DNA of 64,000 nt from the NCBI GenBank assembly GCA_014379345.1, contig JACMLY010000150.1, forward strand, positions 62,001 through 126,000, in the 5' to 3' direction. Positions 26,332 through 34,994 of the stretch are shown here, one piece after another. The translations under genes were made by a program, and so were the position numbers. This DNA comes from Chitinophagaceae bacterium. GTDB taxonomy: Bacteria > Bacteroidota > Bacteroidia > Chitinophagales > Chitinophagaceae. The first letter of the stretch is position 1; each line of letters begins with the position of its first letter. A model generated the notes under the pieces. The model ran no database searches, was not told where the DNA came from, and saw only the letters and a program-made list of their open reading frames with translations.

Positions 26332-29190
26332 CTATTTGCTCAGGTACATACTCCTGTCTTTGTAAAGCTGACGGAAGTAAGGATCGCGCAGGTCCTTGAT
26401 AAACCTTATCGCTTCGCCGGTCGATTTCATTTCCGGACCTAATTCTTTACTTACTCCGGGAAATTTGTCAAAACTAAATACAGGCTCTTTAATGGCGTAT
26501 CCTTTTAGTCGTTTTACAAATTTGAATTCCTTCAATTTATTTTCGCCCAACATCACTTTAGTAGCAATATTCAGGTAAGGTATCTGGTATGCCTTAGCAA
26601 TGAAAGGTGTAGTACGGGATGCTCTCGGATTGGCTTCAATCACATAAACCTTTCCGTCTTTTATCGCAAACTGAATGTTGATAAGACCTTTTATATTCAA
26701 TTTGAATGCGATCTTCCTGGCATATTCTTCCATAGTTTCCACTACAAGTGGCGACAAATTGAATTGGGGCAGCACCGCATTGCTGTCTCCACTATGGATG
26801 CCGGCAGGTTCAATATGTTCCATAACGCCCATTACATGAAATTCATCTCCATCACAAATCCCATCGATCTCTGCTTCCTGGCATCTATCCAGGAAATGAT
26901 CAACGAGGATTTTATTTCCAGGAATGTGTTTTAAGAGACTGATTACTGCTTTCTCAACTTCTTCATCATTGATCACAATCCGCATTCTTTGTCCACCTAA
27001 TACATAACTTGGGCGAACCAGCACCGGGTAGCCAACCTTTTTAGCCACTTCAACAGCTTGATCAACCGTGAAGGCAGTTCCGTATTCAGGATAAGGGATA
27101 TTCAATTCCTTAAGCATATCACTAAACCGGCCACGATCTTCAGCAATATCCATATTATCGTAGGAGGTACCTATAATCGGAATTCCTTTTTTATGCAGGC
27201 GTTCAGCCAGTTTCAAGGCGGTTTGTCCGCCTAGTTGCACGATCACACCGTCTGGTTTTTCAAGTTCAACGATTTCCCAAAGATGTTCCCAGAACACAGG
27301 CTCGAAATATAATTTATCGGCCATATCAAAATCGGTAGATACGGTTTCCGGATTGCAATTTACCATGATGGCTTCGTAGCCACATTCTTTCAATGCCAGC
27401 AATCCATGTACGCAACAATAATCGAATTCAATTCCCTGGCCAATTCGGTTCGGTCCCGATCCAAGCACGATGATCTTCTTTTTGGTACTGGCCTTACTTT
27501 CATTAGACGGTTGTTGATCTGAAGCCTGAGATTGGGCGACACCGTTTCCTCCTTCAAACGTTGAGTAGAAATAGGGGGTCTTCGCTTCAAATTCAGCGCT
27601 GCAGGTATCTACCATTTTATATACCCTGGTAATACCTGCGGCTTTTCTTTTTTCATACACCAACTCATCGGTTGCGTCCTGCATGATCAGGGAAATCTGC
27701 TGGTCGCTAAAACCAAATTGTTTGGCTTCGCTCAGTAATAGCAATGGAAGCGTGTCGATCTTGTACTTCGCAATTTGTTTTTCAATATCCACGATTTTCT
27801 GCACTTCATTGATGAACCAGCGGTCTATCCCGGTTGCTTTCGAGATTGTTCCTACGGAAACATTCATCATCAAGGCATCTTTGATACGAAAGATGCGGTC
27901 CCATTTTGGCGTTTTTATGTATTCGATCAATTCTTCAGCATGCATCTGGCTTTTGCCATAGTAACCCAAGCCAACGGCATTGTTCTCAAGGCTCTGACAG
28001 GCTTTTTGCAAAGCCTCGGTATAACTTCTGCCAATGGCCATTACCTCTCCGACACTTTTCATTTGCAAACCAAGCGTGTCGTTGGCTCCCTTAAACTTGT
28101 CGAAATTCCATCGCGGCATTTTAACAATTACGTAATCCAATGCCGGTTCGAAGTAGGCAGACGTGGTTCCGGTGATCTGATTTTTTAATTCATCAAGTGA
28201 ATATCCAATTGCTAACTTGGCGGCGATCTTTGCAATTGGATATCCGGTAGCCTTCGACGCAAGTGCCGAAGAACGGCTTACGCGGGGGTTGATCTCTACC
28301 GCGATCAGTTCTTCCGTTGCCGGATTTAACGCGAATTGTACGTTACATCCCCCTGCAAAATTGCCGAGGCTGCGCATCATCAAAATTCCTTTGTTGCGCA
28401 TTTCCTGGAAAGCGGTGTCGCTTAAGGTCATAGCCGGCGCTACTGTGATAGAGTCTCCGGTATGAACACCCATGGGATCAACATTCTCAACCGTACAGAT
28501 AATTACAACGTTATCATTCTTGTCTCTCAGTAATTCCAGCTCATATTCCTTCCATCCCAAAACAGCTTTTTCTACCAGCACCTCGTGCATGGGCGATGCT
28601 TTTAGTCCACGGTCCAGTGCAGCTTCCAGATCATCTTTTCCGTGTACAAATCCGCCGCCAGTTCCGCCCAGAGTAAACGATGGCCGAATCACCAAAGGAA
28701 AACCGATCTCCTGCGCAAATTCCTTTCCTTCCAACAAGGAATTAGCTACCCGCGATGGTGCCACAGCCATGCCGATCTTAACCATCAGCTGTCTGAACTT
28801 TTCACGGTCTTCGGCGGTATCGATCGCGTCAATATCCACTCCTATTAACTTTACGTTATATTGTTCCCATACCCCCAGTTCAGCCGCCTCCTTGGTAAGA
28901 TTCAGGGCTGTCTGCCCCCCCATCGTGGGAAGCACCGCATCGATCTGGTTTTCCTGAAGAATCTGTTCAATACTTTCAACTGTTAAGGGCAGCAAATACA
29001 CCTTATCGGCCATCATGGGATCGGTCATGATGGTAGCAGGATTACTATTGATAAGGATCACCCTGATCCCTTCTTCGCGTAAACTGCGGGCAGCCTGGGA
29101 GCCGGCATAGTCAAATTCACAGGCCTGCCCGATAATAATGGGACCGGATCCAATAATGAGCACTGATTTAATAGAAGCGTTTTTAGGCAT
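26332..29190 (-). CDS. carB: Carbamoyl-phosphate synthase large subunit, lacking the MGS regulatory domain
   Basis: 952 aa. Two carbamoyl-phosphate synthase halves: the first (about 1-400; MPKNASIKSVLIIGSG, PSFTLGGTGGGFVHG, VEINPRVSRSSALASKATGYPIAK) and the second (about 568-930; VLGSGPNRIGQGIEFDYCCVH, VRPSYVLGGQRMRIV, VIEANPRASRTTPFIAKA), each an ATP-grasp. Makes carbamoyl phosphate for pyrimidines and arginine together with CarA. The chain stops soon after FSFDKFPGVSKELGPEMKST, so the C-terminal MGS-like domain that binds UMP and ornithine in E. coli is absent. A 20-residue Gln/Ser-rich linker separates the halves (about 545-566). Preceded by a canonical -7 element. Confidence 0.96.
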   Translation of the reverse strand: MPKNASIKSVLIIGSGPIIIGQACEFDYAGSQAARSLREEGIRVILINSNPATIMTDPMMADKVYLLPLTVESIEQILQENQIDAVLPTMGGQTALNLTKEAAELGVWEQYNVKLIGVDIDAIDTAEDREKFRQLMVKIGMAVAPSRVANSLLEGKEFAQEIGFPLVIRPSFTLGGTGGGFVHGKDDLEAALDRGLKASPMHEVLVEKAVLGWKEYELELLRDKNDNVVIICTVENVDPMGVHTGDSITVAPAMTLSDTAFQEMRNKGILMMRSLGNFAGGCNVQFALNPATEELIAVEINPRVSRSSALASKATGYPIAKIAAKLAIGYSLDELKNQITGTTSAYFEPALDYVIVKMPRWNFDKFKGANDTLGLQMKSVGEVMAIGRSYTEALQKACQSLENNAVGLGYYGKSQMHAEELIEYIKTPKWDRIFRIKDALMMNVSVGTISKATGIDRWFINEVQKIVDIEKQIAKYKIDTLPLLLLSEAKQFGFSDQQISLIMQDATDELVYEKRKAAGITRVYKMVDTCSAEFEAKTPYFYSTFEGGNGVAQSQASDQQPSNESKASTKKKIIVLGSGPNRIGQGIEFDYCCVHGLLALKECGYEAIMVNCNPETVSTDFDMADKLYFEPVFWEHLWEIVELEKPDGVIVQLGGQTALKLAERLHKKGIPIIGTSYDNMDIAEDRGRFSDMLKELNIPYPEYGTAFTVDQAVEVAKKVGYPVLVRPSYVLGGQRMRIVINDEEVEKAVISLLKHIPGNKILVDHFLDRCQEAEIDGICDGDEFHVMGVMEHIEPAGIHSGDSNAVLPQFNLSPLVVETMEEYARKIAFKLNIKGLINIQFAIKDGKVYVIEANPRASRTTPFIAKAYQIPYLNIATKVMLGENKLKEFKFVKRLKGYAIKEPVFSFDKFPGVSKELGPEMKSTGEAIRFIKDLRDPYFRQLYKDRSMYLSK

Positions 29191-29220
29191 TTTGTTCTTC
29201 TTTTTTTAAAAACAAATTGC

Positions 29221-29229
29221 GCAAAAGTA
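29221..29229 (-). promoter_or_regulatory. -7 element for carB
   Basis: Minus-strand TACTTTTGC fits TAnnTTTGC exactly, 31 bp before the carB ATG. Confidence 0.5.
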
Positions 29230-29265
29230 AGGTAGCGGGGTGAATATTGAGGATAATTTTTTAAA

Positions 29266-29384
29266 TACGAAATACGAAGTACGAAGTACGAAATTCAAGT
29301 TTCTATTACAAATGATGTGAAATTGCAAAATATCACTTCGTACTTCAGACTTCGTATTTCGCACTTCAGAGTTCGTACTTCAGA
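29266..29384. repeat. Inverted heptamer array, TACGAAR unit
   Basis: Left: four head-to-tail copies TACGAAA/TACGAAG/TACGAAG/TACGAAA at 29266-29293. Right: seven copies of the complementary unit (CTTCGTA, CTTCAGA, CTTCGTA, TTTCGCA, CTTCAGA, GTTCGTA, CTTCAGA) at 29336-29384. Strict 7-bp period on both sides, 42-nt spacer. It sits between the carB promoter region and the 3' end of the small gene at 29452. The same unit recurs at 56834-56940. Confidence 0.92.
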
Positions 29385-29404
29385 TGGTCCATAAAATAAA
29401 AAAA

Positions 29405-29424
29405 CCTCCACCCATCGGTGAAGG
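29405..29424 (-). terminator. Terminator after the 71-aa gene
   Basis: Minus strand CCTTCACC (29417-29424) pairs with GGTGGAGG (29405-29412), followed by TTTTTTTAT. Confidence 0.8.
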
Positions 29425-29451
29425 CTAAGAATTGCTGGCTGAAATAGTTTA

Positions 29452-29667
29452 TTAGTTTCTGTGAAAGGCAGCCATTTCTATATCATCCAATGCCACACCC
29501 CCTTCACGTAATAGTTTTTTATGTTGGGCCACCTGGCGTTTTTCTTCAAAACGGTTTTTGATCCTGAATACCCATTTTTGTTTAGCCTCAGAACCTTTGA
29601 ATATCCCGATGATCGTTCCGATCACAATCGCCAGTAAAACCACAAATTTATTGTTAACCTGTTTCAT
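29452..29667 (-). CDS. Small membrane protein, function unknown
   Basis: 71 aa: MKQVNNKFVVLLAIVIGTIIGIFKGSEAKQ gives one N-terminal membrane helix, followed by a strongly basic helix (WVFRIKNRFEEKRQVAQHKK) and an acidic tail. Resembles the YtxH-like family in layout only. Terminator directly downstream; no partner gene is obvious. Confidence 0.65.
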   Translation of the reverse strand: MKQVNNKFVVLLAIVIGTIIGIFKGSEAKQKWVFRIKNRFEEKRQVAQHKKLLREGGVALDDIEMAAFHRN

Positions 29668-29897
29668 AAAATTGGAGTCATATATTATTAAGACATTTTT
29701 TTATAATCAAACGCTGTATCAACATTAGAAAAAATCGTACCATAAACGGTTTATGTTTTAGATTCTGTCGAAACATTCCTGTTCCGGGAAACATACATCC
29801 ATATTTGGACAACTCTTTTGCCAAAAGGATTAACGTTTTTTCGCAGGGCCTGGATTTTTGTATTCTTTATAACTCCTGATATATGGAGGTAACCGTA

Positions 29898-29906
29898 TAT
29901 TTTTGC
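29898..29906 (+). promoter_or_regulatory. Possible -7 element for the M23 peptidase gene
   Basis: TATTTTTGC fits TAnnTTTGC, 39 bp before the chosen ATG. A TTG within the element (29903) opens the same frame; I regard that codon as promoter, not start. Confidence 0.4.
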
Positions 29907-29944
29907 GAAATATTTTAAAAAACATTTTAAAAGGAAATTTTTGC

Positions 29945-31657
29945 ATGCGAATGGTTGTTTGGCTGACCGGACTTGTATTCCACTTTACATTGAGAGCGCA
30001 GGTTCCTGAAATCCCTGCATACCCGAAGGGATACTTTCGAAATCCCCTGGCCGTTGCCATGGACTTAAGCGGAAACTTTGGAGAACTGCGGCCAAACCAT
30101 TACCATATGGGCCTTGACCTGAAAACCCTGAAGAAAGAAAACCTTCCTGTGCACGCAGCGGCCGAGGGATATGTCGCTAAAGTTAAAATTGAACCCGGCG
30201 GTTTCGGAAGAGCCATTTATATCACTCATCCAAATGGGTATACAACCCTCTATGCGCATTTAAATGATTTTGCTCCTGCTCTTGAAGCCTATGTTAAGAG
30301 AGAACAATACCGGTTAGGAGAATGGAGAATATTCATCGATGTTCCACCTGATATGTTTCCTGTACGGAAGGGAGAGCTTATTGCTTACAGTGGTAATACC
30401 GGTGGTTCCCAGGCTCCCCATTTACATTTTGAAATCCGTAGGACGGAAGATGATGTAAATCTTAATCCATTACTTTTTGGTTTCCCCTTAAGCGACAATA
30501 CAAGCCCACGGATCCTGAGGCTGGCAGTTTTTGACCGCACCAGGAGTACCTACGAACAGACTCCAAGAATCATCCCGGTAAAAGCGGCCGGTGCAGCAAC
30601 CTATACCACCACATTGCCAATAACTGTGTTTAGCAGTTCCGCAATAAGTTTTGGTATCACGGCTTATGATACGCATACAGGTTCTTCCAATCTAAACGGT
30701 GTTTTTGAATCTATTCTATATATGGATCAACAGCTCATCACTTCTTTCCGAATGGATGGGATCAGTTATAATGATACCAGGTATATGAATGCCCATATCG
30801 ATTACAAAACCAAAACGGCCGGTGGGTCTTACCTGCAACATTTGTCTGATCTTCCCGGGTATATCAATTCTATTTATACCCGGTTCAATGGAGACGGGGT
30901 TTTAGACATCAGCGATGGAGAAATCCACAATATTCGGATCGAGGTGAAAGACGCATATGGAAATACATCAGTACTTGGTACTAAAGTGCAGTATCGTCGA
31001 CCGCCCACCGTTGACCGTCCACCGTCTTCAGGCAAAGTCTTCTATCCATTCATGCTGGATGGATTTGAAACGGAAGATTGTGAATTTTATCTAGGGGAAA
31101 GATGTTTGTATGATTCTGCTCATATCAGGTATGGCAAAACAAATTCTGCGAACACCCAGGTTGTATCAGCTGTTCATTCAATTGGAAGCAGTTATATTCC
31201 CCTGCAGGAAAGTTTTCTTGTAAGATTGCGACCGAATCAGGCTTTAACAAATGAACAGCAACAAAAAACACTTGTACAATGGTTCTCCGGGGCAAAAAAG
31301 GATGTACAAAAAGCCGAATGGCAAAATGGGTGGGCTGCGGCAAAATTCAGGGATTTTGGATTTTACCAGTTGTTGGTGGATGAAACTCCGCCGGTAATCG
31401 TTCCGATTGGTTTTACAGATGGATCTAATCTTAGCAAAGCCACAAGGATTGCCTTCACGATAACCGATAATTTCAATAAGTTTAAAAATGTGCGTGCCGA
31501 ACTCGATGGCAGCTGGCTTCGGTTTACCAACGATAAAGGCAGAACGTTCAGCTACAGGTTCGATGAAAAATGTTTGAACGGCCTGCATGAACTAAAGATC
31601 AGCGCAGAAGACGAAGCCGGAAATAAAACCGTGAAATTGTTCAGGTTCACGCGATAG
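29945..31657 (+). CDS. M23 family metallopeptidase (LytM domain), exported
   Basis: 570 aa from ATG 29945, which gives the signal peptide MRMVVWLTGLVFHFTLRAQ; the upstream TTG would add 14 residues. The M23 domain occupies about 40-170: ELRPNHYHMGLDLK holds the first zinc His and Asp, GFGRAIYITHPNGYTTLYAHL the middle, and PHLHFEIRRTED the HxH catalytic/zinc site. A long C-terminal beta-rich part (about 185-570) resembles Ig-like or carbohydrate-binding folds. Probably cleaves or binds cell-wall peptides in the periplasm. Single gene; downstream lies an inverted repeat. Confidence 0.9.
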   Translation: MRMVVWLTGLVFHFTLRAQVPEIPAYPKGYFRNPLAVAMDLSGNFGELRPNHYHMGLDLKTLKKENLPVHAAAEGYVAKVKIEPGGFGRAIYITHPNGYTTLYAHLNDFAPALEAYVKREQYRLGEWRIFIDVPPDMFPVRKGELIAYSGNTGGSQAPHLHFEIRRTEDDVNLNPLLFGFPLSDNTSPRILRLAVFDRTRSTYEQTPRIIPVKAAGAATYTTTLPITVFSSSAISFGITAYDTHTGSSNLNGVFESILYMDQQLITSFRMDGISYNDTRYMNAHIDYKTKTAGGSYLQHLSDLPGYINSIYTRFNGDGVLDISDGEIHNIRIEVKDAYGNTSVLGTKVQYRRPPTVDRPPSSGKVFYPFMLDGFETEDCEFYLGERCLYDSAHIRYGKTNSANTQVVSAVHSIGSSYIPLQESFLVRLRPNQALTNEQQQKTLVQWFSGAKKDVQKAEWQNGWAAAKFRDFGFYQLLVDETPPVIVPIGFTDGSNLSKATRIAFTITDNFNKFKNVRAELDGSWLRFTNDKGRTFSYRFDEKCLNGLHELKISAEDEAGNKTVKLFRFTR

Positions 31658-31664
31658 GGAAATG

Positions 31665-31714
31665 ATTAGCCGATTAATAGATTAGCCAATTGGCTAATCT
31701 ATTAATCGGCTAAT
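31665..31714. repeat. 50-bp perfect palindrome of the GCTAATC octamer family
   Basis: ATTAGCCGATTAATAGATTA (31665-31684) begins the 25-nt left arm; 31690-31714 is its exact reverse complement with no loop. It starts 8 bp after the M23 stop codon. The following bases up to about 31790 go on with degenerate 8-bp units (GGCTAATG, ACTAAAAG, CTAATTAG, ...). The same unit occurs at 32271-32307. Confidence 0.9.
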
Positions 31715-31806
31715 GACTAAAAGCTAATTAGCAAATCGTCTGACCAAATGGCTAATTTGCTCATCGGCTAATCGGGTAATTAATTTCTAATTTTCAACTA
31801 AAGATC

Positions 31807-32274
31807 ATGCTTAAAGAAGGCGATAAAGCTCCTGCATTTTCGGGAAAAGACCAGAACGGAAAGAAAATCAATCTGGCAGATCTCAAAGGGAAAAAACTGG
31901 TGCTTTTTTTTTATCCGGAAGATGATACTCCAACCTGCACCATACAGGCATGTAACCTGCGTGATAATTATTCATTATTAAAAGGAGAGGGTTTTGAGGT
32001 GTTGGGTGTGAGTCCGGATGATGAAAAAAAACATAAAAAGTTTGAACAAAAATTCAGCCTTCCCTTTACTCTTGTCGCTGATCCCGGTCATAAAATTTTA
32101 AAGAAATATGGCGTGTGGGGTGAAAAGCAATTATTTGGTAATCACTACATGGGTGTTCACCGAACTACTTTTATTATTGATGAAAAAGGAATTATCCGTA
32201 AAATCTTCTATCGTCCCAAAAATAAGGCTCATGCCGAAGAAATTGTAAAAGCATGGAAAGAGCTTGTATCCTAA
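31807..32274 (+). CDS. bcp: Thioredoxin-dependent thiol peroxidase (BCP/PrxQ)
   Basis: 155 aa peroxiredoxin. C44 in PEDDTPTCTIQACNLRDN is the peroxidatic Cys and C49 the resolving Cys, as in E. coli BCP; Thr41 and later Arg complete the active site. Reduces organic and hydrogen peroxide with thioredoxin. No signal peptide, hence cytoplasmic. It is framed by two arrays of the same octamer repeat family; the downstream array starts inside its stop codon. Confidence 0.95.
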   Translation: MLKEGDKAPAFSGKDQNGKKINLADLKGKKLVLFFYPEDDTPTCTIQACNLRDNYSLLKGEGFEVLGVSPDDEKKHKKFEQKFSLPFTLVADPGHKILKKYGVWGEKQLFGNHYMGVHRTTFIIDEKGIIRKIFYRPKNKAHAEEIVKAWKELVS

Positions 32275-32307
32275 TCTGCTAATCTGTTAATTTGCTAATC
32301 TGCTAAC
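32271..32307 (+). repeat. CTAATCTG octamer tandem array
   Basis: CTAATCTG CTAATCTG TTAATTTG CTAATCTG CTAAC, period 8 (32271-32307). The first unit contains the bcp stop codon TAA (32272-32274). No inverted half is clear here, unlike the related array upstream of bcp. Confidence 0.85.
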
Positions 32308-32460
32308 GAACGCTTATTGTATTCCTCTGAACTCTCCTTCTGTATTCTTTCTTCACTACCTCCATCCCCACCTTCAGTGACAAACTTCACAAATTCGGCG
32401 ATTGATCTTCGACGCATTACAAAGCATTTTTGCTTCGTGATTAACACATAAATAAATTAA

Positions 32461-32476
32461 ATCAAATCAAATCAAA
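32461..32476 (+). repeat. ATCAA pentamer microsatellite
   Basis: Three to four copies of ATCAA in a row, in the untranslated leader about 30 bp before the first lipoprotein gene. Phase variation is conceivable but the copy number is small. Confidence 0.5.
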
Positions 32477-32503
32477 TTGACCTTAATCTACAAATCATTT
32501 ATT

Positions 32504-33322
32504 ATGAAGCAGACATTATTACAAGTAAAAAAAGTATTTAACATGATAGCGGCTACCGCTGTTGTTTCTATATCGATCGTGGCTTGCGAAAAAGATGATA
32601 AATACGACAAGAACCCTCCACCCCCCGTACCGGAAATTAAATCGGTGGTAGTAAAAGGTTCCGGCGATATCTCGGCTCAGCTGACTGAATTCAGGACTTT
32701 ATTAGGAGATCCTGTTAATGGAACTCCGGGTCAAACAACCGGGCGTAGGGAAGTGAATTGGGATGGAGTTCCGGCTAACCTTACCAATAATAACAATTTC
32801 CCATTTGATTTTTTCAATGCAACCGATCCTGCAATAGCAAATGGACGTAAAAGAGGACTGGTAATGAATAACGGAACAAATTTCCGCGTTGATACTACCG
32901 CATTTTCAGAAGTAGATCCATCTTATGCTACGCAATTCAAAGCTTTTAGTCCGAAAAGAGCTTTCAATTATATGACCAATACAGTGAGTACAGCATTTTT
33001 TAAAGTGCCCGGAACAAATACGGATGCTTTTATTAAAGGTTTTGGTGTGATCTTTTCCGATGTAGATGATGCCAATTCGACCACACTTGAGTTTTTCAAT
33101 GGAGATAAAAGCCTGGGTGTGTTTAAGGCGCCTGTACGTACTGATGAGAATGGATTTTCTTTCCTGGGAGTTCAATTTCCTGAAGAGAAAGTCACCAAGG
33201 TAAAAATCACGTCGGGAAATGGCTTATTGGGAGCTGGTATCAAAGACATCTCTGCCGGTGGTGCAAAAGACCTGGTAGTAATGGACGACTTTTTCTATAA
33301 CGAACCGCTACAAAGCAATTGA
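32504..33322 (+). CDS. Lipoprotein of unknown function (GRREVNWDG family), paralogue 1
   Basis: 272 aa from ATG 32504 (the TTG at 32477 is rejected). Lipoprotein signal with lipobox SIVAC, lipid Cys at residue 28, then a Pro/Lys-rich linker. The mature domain carries the conserved segments GRREVNWDGVPA, FIKGFGVIFSDVD, TTLEFFNGDKSLG, SFLGVQFPEEKVTKV and DLVVMDDFFYNEP. This all-beta domain is widespread in secreted proteins of several phyla, but I know no function. It is a paralogue of the next gene (33501-34283): most of these motifs are shared. Ends at a perfect 12-bp terminator. Confidence 0.75.
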   Translation: MKQTLLQVKKVFNMIAATAVVSISIVACEKDDKYDKNPPPPVPEIKSVVVKGSGDISAQLTEFRTLLGDPVNGTPGQTTGRREVNWDGVPANLTNNNNFPFDFFNATDPAIANGRKRGLVMNNGTNFRVDTTAFSEVDPSYATQFKAFSPKRAFNYMTNTVSTAFFKVPGTNTDAFIKGFGVIFSDVDDANSTTLEFFNGDKSLGVFKAPVRTDENGFSFLGVQFPEEKVTKVKITSGNGLLGAGIKDISAGGAKDLVVMDDFFYNEPLQSN

Positions 33323-33371
33323 TCAGTCAAAGAGGGTTTTAAGGGTAATTTAAAGGCAGGTTTGAAAGGTG

Positions 33372-33400
33372 AACAGTCCCGATGTATAATCGGGACTGTT
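33372..33400 (+). terminator. Terminator between the two paralogous lipoprotein genes
   Basis: AACAGTCCCGAT (33372-33383) and its exact reverse complement (33389-33400) with a 5-nt loop, followed by TTTTTTATA. Confidence 0.92.
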
Positions 33401-33500
33401 TTTTTATATCCCCGATACTGGGGATGGGATTCTACCGTGTTTGGGACTAACCTATATCGGACTACAAATCGAATTTTGTGTCCGCTTAAAAATTACAAAA

Positions 33501-34283
33501 ATGAAAGAAAATCATGTTATTTCCGCATTCCTGCCTAGGAGTATAGCAGGCCTTTTTGCCATCATCGTATTGGCTACCGGATGCAAAAAAGACAAGGTAG
33601 AAAATGATACTACCGTGATCACGGCAAATGGGGATATCAATTCCAAAGTAAATGAATTCAGGCAGGTGCTTGGCGCGCAATTAAACAATGCTCCCGGAGC
33701 TGTCGGTGGTCGCCGCGAAGTAAACTGGGACGGAGTACCTGCGGAATTTTTGAATAAACCATTAACAGCAAATTTTTTTAATACCCCAGGAAGCAATACC
33801 CCGGCAACAAGACAAAAGGGATTCGTATACTCTGCCGGTGTTAACAATTTCCAGGTAAGTGACGATGGGTTCAAAAGCGTTAATTCTTCAACAGCAGCGT
33901 CATTTTCACCCTTTAGTGGCAGCCAGACATTTGCCAATGTGGGCAGTAACTTATGGGACATCGGATTTCAGGTACCCGGGGAACCTATTGCAGCTACGGT
34001 ACGAGGATTTGGATTGGTTTTTTCGGACGTGGATGTGCCCAATTCTACTTTCATCGAATTTTTTAATGGAACGGAAAGCTTGGGAAAATTCTTCGCACCG
34101 GTACATGATGCCAACAATAATCTGTCTTTTCTGGGCGTGTATTTTAAAGAGCAAAAAATTACGCATGTACGTGTAGGCCATGATGGAACACTTATCGATG
34201 GGGGAAATGATATTTCTGCAGGTGGACAAAAAGACTTTGTAGTGTTCGATGATTTTCTATTTGATGAACCGGTTAAACTGTGA
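33501..34283 (+). CDS. Lipoprotein of unknown function (GRREVNWDG family), paralogue 2
   Basis: 260 aa from ATG 33501; lipobox LATGC with the lipid Cys at residue 28. Shares GRREVNWDGVPAE, VRGFGLVFSDVD, TFIEFFNGTESLG, SFLGVYFKEQKITHV and DFVVFDDFLFDEP with the preceding gene, so the pair arose by duplication. The conserved Asp-rich loops could bind calcium (inference). Only 7 bp separate its stop codon from the next gene, a methyltransferase, so these two are probably co-transcribed. Confidence 0.75.
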   Translation: MKENHVISAFLPRSIAGLFAIIVLATGCKKDKVENDTTVITANGDINSKVNEFRQVLGAQLNNAPGAVGGRREVNWDGVPAEFLNKPLTANFFNTPGSNTPATRQKGFVYSAGVNNFQVSDDGFKSVNSSTAASFSPFSGSQTFANVGSNLWDIGFQVPGEPIAATVRGFGLVFSDVDVPNSTFIEFFNGTESLGKFFAPVHDANNNLSFLGVYFKEQKITHVRVGHDGTLIDGGNDISAGGQKDFVVFDDFLFDEPVKL

Positions 34284-34290
34284 ATTCAGG

Positions 34291-34893
34291 ATGAGCTTGA
34301 AAAATATATTCTTAAAACAATTTGAAAAACCCTCAGGAAATATTGGAAAATTAGTTGGATGGGTAATGTCAGTAAGCAATAAGGAAATGCTGGGGTGGAT
34401 GATAGAAAAAATGAAGATTTCTGCGACTGATAAAGTGTTGGAAGTAGGATATGGTACGGGTGATGCAATTCATGCAATAGCGGGGAAACTTACAACAGGA
34501 TTTATTGAAGGAGTAGATCACTCCGAAGTCATGTACAGGAGCGCCACTAAAAAAAATGCCTTTTATATATCTAACCAAAAAGTGAGATTGCATATAGGTA
34601 ATATATGGTCGGTTCAATACCGGGCGAGTTTCGATGTTGTTTGTGGGAGCAATGTTCATTTTTTCTGGGAAAACCCGGTTGAAGAACTTACTCATTTGTA
34701 TTCTTTACTAAAAACCGGTGGACGTATTGTGCTTTCTTTTCAACCGCGTTGGGTCAAATCCGAAGAAGAAGTGAGCCTGCTTGCAGATATTCTGAAAGAG
34801 CAATATCAAATGACCGGCTTTAAAGAAATAGATATCGACTACAAGCTCATGAAGCCTGTTACCTGTGTGTATGTCAGCGGAAAAAAGATTTGA
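34291..34893 (+). CDS. Class I SAM-dependent methyltransferase
   Basis: 200 aa from ATG 34291 (an earlier in-frame ATG at 34249 lies inside the preceding gene). Motif I KVLEVGYGTGDAIHAI (about 48-63), motif II GVDHSEVMYRSA, and FDVVCGSNVHFFWENP resemble UbiE/COQ5-like methyltransferases; RIVLSFQPRW is motif post-II. Substrate unknown. The N-terminal MSLKNIFLKQFEKPSG is the usual start of a Bacteroidota subgroup. Tight spacing after a lipoprotein gene suggests a shared transcript, though a functional link is not obvious. Confidence 0.85.
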   Translation: MSLKNIFLKQFEKPSGNIGKLVGWVMSVSNKEMLGWMIEKMKISATDKVLEVGYGTGDAIHAIAGKLTTGFIEGVDHSEVMYRSATKKNAFYISNQKVRLHIGNIWSVQYRASFDVVCGSNVHFFWENPVEELTHLYSLLKTGGRIVLSFQPRWVKSEEEVSLLADILKEQYQMTGFKEIDIDYKLMKPVTCVYVSGKKI

Positions 34894-34994
34894 TTCAGCC
34901 TCGTAAGGTCCTCCCGATCCAGGGCTGATTGAAAAATGCTCTAATCAACAAACCATTCTGTAAATTTATCGGCAGGCAGAACAACCAACAGCCT

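Noticed and set aside
28472..28957. 161-codon plus-strand frame inside carB
   Set aside because: Antisense shadow of the first carB half; Ser-rich with no domain.
29266..29384. CRISPR array
   Set aside because: Units are 7 bp with no spacers; the halves are opposed. No cas genes are present in the window.
32461..32476. Phase-variable microsatellite controlling the lipoprotein
   Set aside because: Only three to four copies of ATCAA and outside the coding region; too short to claim.
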